Assembly: GCA_003427395.1 (NCBI GenBank)
Contig: BFEA01001086.1
Location: 50,818-86,851, forward strand
Source: Chara braunii
Taxonomy: Eukaryota; Streptophyta; Charophyceae; Charales; Characeae
Length of the DNA: 36,034 nt
Reading direction: 5' to 3'
Shown here: one piece after another, positions 21,960 to 31,228 of the stretch
Position numbering within the stretch: the stretch's first letter is position 1
Layout of the letters: the number at the start of each line of letters is the position of its first letter
Notes under the pieces: generated by a model
Told to the model about the DNA's origin: nothing
The model's database searches: none
The model's input: the letters and a program-made list of their open reading frames with translations, nothing else
Program-made: the position numbers and the translations under genes

Positions 21960-22270
21960 ATTCATAGAGTCATTAAAAAAGGGAAGTGCATTGTGCACTT
22001 AAACGGCACCAATTGAAATCATACACTGACGGAATAATCCGTCCTGCCAACCGAAAACCATCTACGGCAAACAAAAAGAAAACGACAATGTACAGACGAC
22101 GACTCATCGACCCGATCGGATGACCACCCACTTCCGTCGTCGCGACAGGGAATCGAGACACGGCGCGTCGACGACCCGCACACGGCGTATTATACGAAGG
22201 AAAGGCCCACATTTACGCACCATCAACATCCATGGACGCCACAATGCGCACAACGAAGGTGGCAGCAACT

Positions 22271-24136
22271 TTAACGCTCACGAATGGCCTTCGCCATCTC
22301 TAACAGAGCATGGCACATAAGTTTGCTAACTTCGTTTGACACTGCGTAGTGCTTTTTCAACACTTCGACCTCCGCTTCCAATGCCTCGCACTGCCGGATT
22401 TGGATGGAGCATTGACGCTTGCTGGCGCTCTCCATCGTTGACACCATTAGCGCCTCGTGCTTCTCCATGCATTCTATCATCACTTCAAAAGTTTGTTGCC
22501 TCGTGCTCTTCCTTTTCCTGAAACCGCCTGGGCCACCCGTCGTTTGAGAAGAACCTTTCGTCAACCCGTCATCGTCCTCGTCCTGCCCTGCACCAGCGTC
22601 CCCATCGCCCACAGATTCAGGATCCGCAGAAGAGGTGGACAGCAAGCGCACACCACCCCGACCACCGGTGTCGGCAACGTTCTTGGGGTGTATGGTGTGG
22701 TTCTTGGCCGTGGACCCCACTATGTCATCGTAAACCACACAATCCGTGTTGAAATTGAAGCCCTTGGACGTCCTCTCCTTCGTCGACAATTGGAAGAAGT
22801 CTTGTTTCCCGGATAAGCCATTGAAGTGATGCACCTTCTTGAACCGCCGCATCAAATTGTCCCACTTCTTCCCACATGGTCGCCGCGTCTCTGTCGACGC
22901 CCACCTTCTTCAACCTTTGCGCCACATCTAACCACTTCCATTCGCGCGGCTTCATCTGAGCGTAGGCGTCACCCATCCCCTGAATGTGCGCATCCTGGTC
23001 ACGTTTAGCCCTGATGAGGGCTACAATGTGTTCGCATCACCGTCCCCCTCGACATCGCTCCCCTCCCCGCCGTTTTTTTGCACCGACGACTATTGCGGGC
23101 ATACGTCTTCGTCTTCCCGCCACTGCCTCCTATGCTGTCTTGCCTCAACGACGAAACGTAGCCTTCATCTTCCTCCCCACCCTCTCCGTCGTTGTCGTCG
23201 TCGTCGTGATCGTCCACGTCCAGAACCGGTGCCTCCTTTTCCTTTTCGTGCTCCCCCACACGCAGTCGCTGCACCCCCCGAGTTATGGATTCCTTGCGCC
23301 CCAACCGGAGCTCTCGCCTGTGTTCTGCCCACACCTCCCTTCCGTCACGTTCGTCACCAATATCGGCGAAGCCAGCATCCTTCTCCCCGCATTCACCACG
23401 ACGGCGGGCCGCAGTCGAACCAGCGGACAGGGGAGACGGAGACTGCATCCACGGGGGCCGAGCGGAGGCACTCCTCGACACAGACGACGACCGAAATTGC
23501 TGCCTGGGAGGATCCCTGTTGTTCCCTGACGCCTCCCAAACCGGCACTGGAGACTTCGATGGTCGCACAACAGCCGTCACTTGCCCGTCGTAGTCGTCGG
23601 GGTGGGGACACACGACGACTTTTCGCGAGGTGGTCGACGACCTCCCACTACAGAGCCCGAATGACAGATTCACATCGCCATCGCCTTCATCTCTGTTGAG
23701 CCTCTGGTGGAGGAATTCGGTATACGACTGCTGATACGCGTCGTCGCGGCTCCCACATAGCTCTGTGGCCGCCCACTCCTGGGTGGACCCACTTCCCAGC
23801 AGCACGGTCCGCAACCGTGTCATTCGCCTCCTCGTCGGACGTATTAGGCAGAGGTTGGAAGTGCGGCGGTAAGTGCGCGTACCCAGACCGCTCCGACGGC
23901 CTTGAACTCCTCGACAGGGTTGGCCCAGCCCGTTGGCCACCGCCCTGCTCCCCCGCAGACCTGCAGATCGCCTGGCGCCCCTCCATCCTGACGTCCTTGG
24001 ACGATTGTCGCCTTCTGCGCGCACGTCGTGGAACGCTACCGAGGATGCACACGTGGAACACAACTACAACGACGACCAAAAGGACGACCAGCACCAGCAA
24101 CGGCAGCCTCTGGAAGACGTCGGCCATGAAAGGCAC
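22271..24136 (-). pseudogene. Trihelix (Myb/SANT-like) DNA-binding protein gene with frameshifts
   Basis: The DNA-binding domain is recognisable across about 23030-22740: IVALIRAKRDQDAHIQGMGD, then KPREWKWLDVAQRLKKVGVD, then CGKKWDNLMRRFKKVHH. This is the Trp/aromatic pattern of Myb_DNA-bind_4 (trihelix-like) proteins. The pieces lie in different frames: an A7 tract at about 23069-23076, an extra AC near 23020, and one extra base near 22880 between GVDRDAAT and CGKKWDN each shift the frame. A further shift lies near 23780. The N-terminal half is Ser/Arg-rich, followed by an acidic patch (DVDDHDDDDNDGEGGEEDEG). The C-terminus is a coiled coil (ALEAEVEVLKKHYAVSNEV) ending at 22271. The start is uncertain: an ATG at 23823, or a longer frame from 24136 that opens with a Val/Leu-rich run. 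Either this is a decayed gene or the assembly has homopolymer errors. Such proteins act in the nucleus. Confidence 0.7.
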
Positions 24137-24189
24137 GTGGACGACGGCAGCAGCTAGAAGACAACTGTGGATGTCGAGGAAATAGAGAC

Positions 24190-24990
24190 GAACAGTGCTC
24201 CAAACGGCCGATCAGAGATATCGACAAACGAAGGGTAATGTATCCCGTCGTGGAAGACACTGCACAATCGGTAGAGCGGGGACCGACTGAAGTATATCTG
24301 CTAACCGTTGGGCGTCTTCCCGCTCGGGGCCAATGGCACCGACGCGATATAGTCCCTTCTCGACGTCTTGGAGGCCGGTAGGACAATTCCATGACGCCGA
24401 ACGTTGCCGACCGAAGATGTCCGTCGACAGGCCGCCAGGAACAGAAATGCACCAGCTGAGTTCGAGATTTGGCGTCGAGAGGCCTGCCGTCGACACCCCG
24501 ATTCTTCCGGATGCTTGACCTCCGAGGGACCTCGGGAGGTCCCTTGGGGAACGTGTCGAAATGGCTGTAGACCGAGGGATCCCCGAGGAAATGTTTTCAC
24601 ATTGTTTTTCAATTTTTTCCCCGAGGATAAGTGGAACGGTGAATTCCTAGGGGGATTTATGCGTTCGAGGAGTGTCTAACGAGCCCCTTTTTATGTTCTT
24701 TTCCCGCCTGGCCGTCTTCGGAACTGAAAAGAAAAGCACAAAAAAAAAAAGGAAAAAAACACGACTTCATAATATAAATCCATCGCAATTCGCTGCCATC
24801 CGGATTCTCCTGCATCAGTGGTCCGACAATGTCCCGCAGATGTCCCACAGGTGTTTGTGGGACAGTTTACCTTACTCCTTTGCTAGTAGAACCGTGCTCC
24901 CGGAGTGTGGCAATAGAAGGTCGTTATGATGACATTTGTTTAAATTATTTTTTGTGTTTACTGTACGGCAGGGTGTTGTTTTGTGGTGTC
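24190..24990. other. No gene; one strong hairpin at 24526-24543
   Basis: GGGACCTC, loop GG, GAGGTCCC at 24526-24543, extendable by an A-T pair on the outside. The rest is featureless apart from an A-rich tract at about 24740-24767. Short frames overlap on both strands without motifs. Confidence 0.5.
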
Positions 24991-25697
24991 CAGGGGCCTG
25001 GACCCACTAGCAAGGTATTCTACCACGCCGTTCATGATTTTGATCACGTGTGGCATCGAGTGACTCAGTACGGTCGTCGAATAGATCGGATCTCAATGGC
25101 CTGGTAGTTTCTGAGAGGGGACTGTAAAGATGCCCACCTCCCGTCGAATGCGATGCGTCGAAAAAAGAAAAAAAAAACAAAGTTGGACTAACTTGGACAT
25201 GATAGCTCGTGGCTTTGCGTGGGCGGAAAGTCAGGATTTTATGGGCTCTAAAGGGGGGGGGGTTGATTTCTAGCCTTTTTTTTTTTTTTTTTTTTTTTTT
25301 GTCTCATGAGAAATAGAACTTCGAATGTGAAATTCGAATATTGTGGTGGATCTGACAAGAACGCTTCCGCGTCTGTCGGATGGCCTGTTAGAGGCATCAT
25401 GAGATACATGGGATGAATGCGTCCCTATAGCCATTACTTGTTCATCCTCGTGGTTGTGCTCGTGGGCACATTTTATTGCCACGGTACATCATTATGAAGA
25501 CTTACGTGAAGGAGATCGAACCAACCCATGAATTCCGGTGCACGGCTGTTCTTCATAGTTTTATGGGTTATTTCAATTCATTTTAAATAAAAAAAACGCT
25601 CCATTCATGCAAGTAAAAAATCACTTTGGACTTTCCAAAAAACCATAAAACTGTGTCACACGTCGTAGAATACTTCGCTAGTGGGTCCAGGCCCCAG
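24991..25697. mobile_element. Segment bounded by 37-bp inverted repeats
   Basis: Positions 24991-25027 (CAGGGGCCTGGACCCACTAG, then CAAGGTATTCTACCACG) and the reverse complement of 25661-25697 match at about 33 of 37 positions. A 707-bp segment with such ends looks like a small TIR DNA transposon, and CAGGGGC-type termini occur in hAT elements. No 8-bp flanking duplication is visible, and the terminal base pair on the right differs. The interior has a T25-type tract (about 25275-25300) and no coding potential. Confidence 0.5.
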
Positions 25698-25708
25698 GAG
25701 TAATTCTT

Positions 25709-26017
25709 TTTTTTTTTTTTTTTTTTTGGGAAAACAGTCTCCACATTATATTGCACACAAGCACAAGAGCCCGGAAATCACCCCACAAAACAACCCGGAT
25801 TCAACAGGAAAGAAAAAAAAAAACATGCTCGGGCCCTTGTAGGCTCATGTAACCTGGACCCTGAATAAAAGTGGCTCTCCCAAAATGAAAAAAAGAAGTA
25901 GAGGATGGGACCAAACATCCCAGCCAAAAACCTTAGCTTCTAGAGTGATTTAGGATCTTGACACACTAAACTAGTTACCTGACCCTTCATGGTGGAGAGC
26001 TAAGGCGCTCACCATGA
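25709..26017 (-). mobile_element. SINE-like retroposon with 16-bp TSD
   Basis: A 309-bp insertion on the minus strand. Its 3' end is a run of about 20 A (T tract at 25707-25727, of which 25707-25708 belong to the duplication). It is flanked by perfect 16-bp direct repeats, CCCAGGAGTAATTCTT, at 25693-25708 and 26018-26033. Its 5' end forms a hairpin, CATGGTG at 25988-25994 against CACCATG at 26010-26016. The size, A-tail and duplication indicate L1-type retroposition of a short non-coding RNA. A weak box-B-like GTGTCAAGATCC lies about 60 bases in, so a tRNA origin is possible but unproven. It sits just outside the right inverted repeat of the preceding element. Confidence 0.8.
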
Positions 26018-26033
26018 CCCAGGAGTAATTCTT

Positions 26034-26309
26034 AGGGCATATTCGCACCGATGCTCTTCTAGATGCGTCTGACGGTAGACTCTACCGATGTACATTTCAG
26101 TGAAGTGTTGTGTGATGCTGCTTTAGCCCCATGATGGGCCTCGCTCAAGTAGACAACACACTACTTGGGACCACGAAAATTCAAAATGTTTGACTCGTCA
26201 GGATGCACCTTTTGCTGAAAGCGTCCACATACGTTACATGTAGAGTGATGTGCGCTGGAGCGAGGCGCGATGATTGTAGCAATGGCGAACCAAGGCCGAC
26301 GCTTGGAGC
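26034..26309. other. Left flank of the LINE with a small tandem repeat
   Basis: Just before the insertion point the unit GGAGCGAGGCsC..ATwATTGT appears twice (about 26257-26279 and 26305-26325). The right flank of the LINE resumes with GTAGCGGTGGCCGAACC, similar to GTAGCAATGGCGAACC at 26276-26291. The LINE therefore entered a locus that was already repetitive. Confidence 0.6.
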
Positions 26310-26324
26310 GAGGCCCTATAATTG

Positions 26325-26359
26325 TTTGTTTGTTTGTTTGTTTGTTTGTTTGTTTGTTT

Positions 26360-26401
<42 letters not shown>
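26325..26401 (-). repeat. LINE 3' tail: poly(A) then (AAAC)n
   Basis: On the minus strand about 41 A's are followed by nine AAAC units, then the target-site duplication. A simple-repeat extension beyond the A-tail is common at LINE 3' ends. Confidence 0.9.
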
Positions 26402-26403
<2 letters not shown>

Positions 26404-26978
26404 GAATCACACTTGAATTCATTACAGGAAAAAGATTATTTGAGGCCGGGGACCTCACAAATCCACCCGGTGTTATCCCGACAGCCTCAGTCGGTTTAGC
26501 TTATGTGAGCCATACTGCAACCAATCAAAATGATCCTCTACCTAACTGTGTATGTAATGTTTGACTACAGAGAGGTCTTTCATCCTATCTACTAAAGCCA
26601 TCTAAAACACACTGACTTCAATACATTGACAAAAGAACAGTTGGGGCCGGCCACCCCACATGAAGGTCGGGTAACTACCTACTCAAAACGGAAGGAAACA
26701 AGTTCAAACAACTGCCTACCCTGCCACACGGGCCTAACCAGGCGGCCCGGGCCCAGTCTATAACGACCGGGAGGAACTACCTTCCTTCTAAGCAAGCCTC
26801 CCGAGGCTCTGTCTCCCTTCCACCCCCAATGCGGTCTACTATGGCCGCCGACGGGAACCGCGCACCGAGGTTCGTAACAAGTAAGGAACAGGCGAGGGTG
26901 TGGAAGAGTGAGTGGGGCAGAAGGGGAGAGAGGGTACAGGGGGTTGATAGAGAGGGGGTTACATGATAGTGGGACTGA

Positions 26979-29900
26979 CTAGGCCCGAAGCCAGGGTGAG
27001 ATCACCAGTGTGCCAGAAAGGGTGATGGCTGCCAACTGGTTGTCCCTGACCCATGTGACCAGCAACCAGTGTCGGCCTCCAGACGTTCGCCCTTTTGCTG
27101 CCTTTCTGACCCAGTCCACACGAATCATAGTACGGATCCATGCCTTGACTCTTTGAATTATCGTATGGTCGTTTGACCATTCTTGTTTGAAAAGGATGTT
27201 GTTACGGTCCTCCCAGATTACCCATAGGAGGATCAACCGAACAGCTTGTGCTACATAGCCCCTTCTTGTGTGCCTGAACCAAGTGGATGGGATTCGACCA
27301 TACATCACCCAGGCTTCATCCCAAGATAGAAGAGTTCCAACAAACTTGTGCCAATGCTCCTCCCACCACCGCCATATGCGCCTTGATGCTGGGCATACCC
27401 AGAAAAGATGGTTAGTACTTTCCTCCTGTGTTCGACCACAATGCTGACATTTGGTTTCGACATCCATACCCCTCTCAAAAAGCCATACTGAACTGGGGAT
27501 GGCTGCCGGTGACAGCAGCCAGAGCAGTCCAGATAGCTTCTGCGACGGGAGCGCTGGTAGCTGGTCCCACAACGTTTGCAGCTAAGGGCCTGTGACTGGT
27601 TGTTGGGCCGTAGTTAGCCTGTTGAGTGCGTTAGTTGCATCCATCGGAAGAGTTCCTGTTCCGCTTTGCAGCTGCCGCCCCAGCTTGGAGGTGAAGTGGA
27701 AGAGGTACTTCCTGCAATTTGCGGCTAGCTCCCAATAATGACCCATTGGGTCGATTCTCATTCTGCTCAGCATCAGCCCGGCCATCAGGAGTTTGTGTGT
27801 TGTGGCTCCTGCTTCGACGGTAGTGTGTACCCGAACCAGGTGAAGTTCTTGTTCGAGGTGGACAGCGCATTCACCCTCAGTCTGAGGCGGCCTGGTTTCT
27901 TCGGATCCCCTCCCGGTCTCCACTCTTGTGGCAGCCAAATGTCATCTTCGAGTTGTTCCCCTTTTCGTACGACCGCAGAACTTGCCACCGAATCGTGACG
28001 GGTGTACCATTCTCCCTCAACTGGGGCGGTGGACAGGAGGAGCTCGCACCAGTGTGGGGGGATGGCCTCTGTGAGTTGGTGGAACCTGTCTGCCAACAGG
28101 CGGAGCCCATGCAGTTTCTGCCTTAGAACCTGCTGCGTAATCCATTCTTTCGCCTCACCATCCCAAATATCCACAATTCTAGATATGCCCCTCTCCATCC
28201 ACTTTCTGCCAAACTTGCCTGGGGTTGCGCATGCAAAGAACGGCTCCCCTTGAGTGTTGCAGATCATCAAGTTGAACTTCCTCTCTCGTTGTGGGATCTT
28301 TTCTTGAAGTCGGGAGGAGTGTCCTCCAGGCGGTCCAGCAGGCGTTTGCGATCGGGGAGCGGAGTTGTCTGCGGGAGTAAGATGTCATGAAGACACAAGT
28401 CCAGACATCCTCCCTCCGTGATAACGAGAGTTCCTGCTGCAGCACATACTCCAAAACTGCCAGCCAGGGTTTGCGGGTCGCCTGGGTGGTTGCCTTAAGC
28501 AGCCATTTGGTTAGTAGCGACAGATTCTGCTTTCTCGGATCAACTATGCTGAGTCCACCTTCCTGCTTTGCCCTCGTAACCTTGGCCCAGGCAACTTTTG
28601 AAATGTACCCTTGTCCTTCCTATGCTGAGGGCTTCCAAAGGTAACTGCATTTGTTGTTATGAGCCTGACGGTGGGCTTGGAGAGGAGGCAGACTGCTGCC
28701 ACGAACCACAGTTGCGCGAAGACAACGGAGGTGAGCAGCATCGCCCGCCCCAGCAAGGACATCTCGATTGCTGTTCGACAGTGTTGTAGACTGGCTTGTG
28801 TTTTGGCCCGAAGAATAGCATCCTGCCTTGGTCGTGGGTCTGTCAGCGAAACTTGCACCCCTAAATACCTCTCAGAGAGTTTTGAGGGTATGCGCTTCAT
28901 GCCCCAGCCATAGCCTTCCAGCTCGTAATCAGCTGGGAGGAAATACGCAGATTTCCCCCAGTTCACGCGGGCTTCAGATAGTGTGGCATATGCGTCCAGA
29001 AACCTCTTCACTTCATGTGTTGATTCCGGGGTTGCTTCCATTACCAGGAGGAGGTCATCCGCTATCGCTCCGATAAGCAGGGTATCTCCTTGACCCAAGG
29101 TCAGACCTTGAATGCGGGTTGATGTACGCAGCGAGTTGAGTAGCGTCTCCATCTACAGAGCAAAAGGACTTTAAAGGAGGGACACCAGTCGACAAACTTG
29201 GTGGAGGGAGCGCGTTAGCGAAAAGGTGGGAGACAGAAACCCGTTGACGTTAACCGTAGATGTAGAGTCCATGTAGAGCTCCTTCACCCACCGCCTGAAG
29301 CAGGGTCCGAATCTCATGTGTTCCAGGGTGGCGGGGACGAACGACCAGTTAACTCTGTCGTAGGCCTTCTCGAGGTCAAGCATGGTGACCATCATCTGTC
29401 TGTTCTCCCGCTGAATGATTTTTAGAGCTCCGACGACCATCATGATGTTCTCGCTTATCGATCTTTCCTACACGAAGTCACCCTGGTCCTCATGCACCAA
29501 GCCTGGTAGGTGGGGAGCAAGTCTTCTCGCGAGAGCCTTCGCAAGGATTTTGTAGGACACATTCAGCCTGGAAATCGGTCGCCAGTTCGGGATGTTGTGC
29601 TTGTCGCCTTTTTTGTAGATAACTTGAAGCGTGACGATCCCCAGCTTCATGTCTTCGGTGAGAGTACCTCCTTCCAAAATCCGGTTGTAGAGGTCGAGTA
29701 GGAGCGGGCCGACGTGCTCCCACACAACTTGGTAAAATTCAACAGGAAGGCCATCAGATCCCGGGCTTTTTCCGTGTGCCATACTTTTGACCGCCTCCCA
29801 GAGCTCCTCAAGTGTCAACGGGCGATCCATGAGGAGGCGAGCTTCGTGCGAGAGTTTCACCTCGGTAAATTGCCAAAGATCGTGCTCCTCTCACAGTTCG

Positions 29901-31228
29901 TGCAGAGATTGGTCCGGCTGCCGGCGCGATGTTAAGATGTCACTGAAATAGGTTAGCGCATACTCTCCTATAGTTGCAGAGTCCCTTGCTGATGCTGCCT
30001 CTTGCTGTAACTCTCTCATGAGCGCGTGTGCTCGCGGAGGACAGATTCGCTGAAAGGTTTCCCTTGTCATGCGGTCCCCCGTGATCATTCCCCTTTCCTA
30101 AGCTCGCTTTGCCCATGTTGTTTGTTGTTTCACCTGCAGGGCTTCGAGTTGCAGCAACGCTCTTTCTCTTCGATGGAGCCAGTATAATTCTGCCAACGGC
30201 TCCGCGCTCATCTCTGCCTCTGCCTTAGCAACCATGCATCGACAGTCTTCCTCTTGTTGCCTCCGGCCTCTGACCTGCATCCTTGAGAACACGTCAAGGG
30301 CTCTTGTAATGATACGGAAGCCGATCTGTAGCCACTCCTCCTCTGAAGCAAACCAATCCTTGGTTTGAGCCCATTCGGTCCAGTGCTTGGCGACCCATTC
30401 TGTGATTTTTGGGACGTTGAGAAGATCTATGTTGAGACGGAATGTGCCCGGCCCTCTCGTGACCTGGTCCACTATCTCGAAGGTTGCCACGTCTGGCCGA
30501 TGATCAGAGAGAGACTCAGTGGCACAGTCCACGTTCGTCAGAGAATTCCAGGCTGCTCCTTTGGTCAAGACTAGGTCCAGGCGCCTCTTGGGGGCAGGAC
30601 GGTCCTCCGTAGCTGCAGATGAAAACCAGGTGAAGCCCGACTCTTGTGGATGCGTTGTCTTGAATGTGTCGACCAGCCCCCTCATCGTCATGAAGTCGGT
30701 CATCATAACTGCATCAGCTTTCCTGGGGGCATCCATTGGAGAGTCCAGGCCTGGGGCCAAAACTAAATTGAAGTCACCTGCGAGCACTATGTTGTCAGCA
30801 TCAGGCACTATGGCAGGTAGCACCTCTAGAAAGGACCTTCGTTCGCTTGGATCCGAGGGTGCGTATACGGTCATGATCAACCAGCTCTCTTTGCCAAGGC
30901 ACAGCAACATCCAGGCCCAGCGGCCCCAGATGTCGACCTCTTGCTCCAATATATCTGCTTTGAGGTTCCTGTGGATGAGGATGGCACATCCTCCTCTCGT
31001 ATCCGTTGCTGGGGCCTACAACTGGGGACCCTTCCACCAGGAACTGCATTGCTGGATCTTGCTCCCGTCCAACTTAGTTTCCTGCAATAGCATCACCTGT
31101 ATTTTCTGGTCCATGCATCACCTGTATTTTGTGATCATGGACCCAAGTCTTTAGCATGTTTTTTTTTAATCTGCCTGACGTGTCCCCCAACCCTCGATGT
31201 TCCATGTGGCAACCCTAAGGCTGGACAT
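26979..31228 (-). pseudogene. LINE ORF2: AP endonuclease, reverse transcriptase, zinc finger
   Basis: It starts at the ATG at 31228 (MSSLRVATWNIEGWG, endonuclease motif I). Next come LLQETKL (motif with the catalytic Glu), VYAPSD, GDFN at about 30778-30767 and SDHRP at about 30508. The reverse transcriptase follows: GKSPGSDGLPVEFYQ, NWRPISRLNVSYKILAKALA, LDLEKAYDRVNW (catalytic Asp), IADDLLLV (the two catalytic Asp, with Ile in place of the usual Tyr/Phe) and VNWGKSAYFLP. The C-terminal finger is C-X2-C-X9-H-X4-C (CQHCGRTQEESTNHLFWVC). The frame is broken by stops at 31016, 30098, 29891, 29468, 29171 and 29153, all in one frame, then by frameshifts near 28630, 28270 and 27790 and further stops. 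RT motif B (RQGCPLSP-type) is disrupted near 29180. It cannot make an active protein as it stands. Confidence 0.92.
31215..31228 (-). promoter_or_regulatory. ORF1/ORF2 overlap (14 nt), possible termination-reinitiation site
   Basis: On the minus strand ACTGATGTCCAGCCTTAG contains the ORF2 ATG (31228-31226) and the ORF1 stop TAG (31217-31215) in different frames. Such overlaps in LINEs permit stop-and-restart translation. The ORF2 frame is also open for about 200 nt upstream of this ATG, so a frameshift route is possible too. Confidence 0.6.

Noticed and set aside
23005-23699. Long plus-strand frames opposite the trihelix gene
   Set aside because: Pro/Ser/His-rich shadows; the conserved Trp-rich domain is on the minus strand.
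25709-26017. Clear tRNA-derived SINE head
   Set aside because: The box A and box B matches are weak, so I keep the SINE call on size, A-tail and duplication only.
26203-26564. Frames with FVCLFVCLF and Phe runs
   Set aside because: They translate the (GTTT)n and poly(T) tail of the LINE on the opposite strand.
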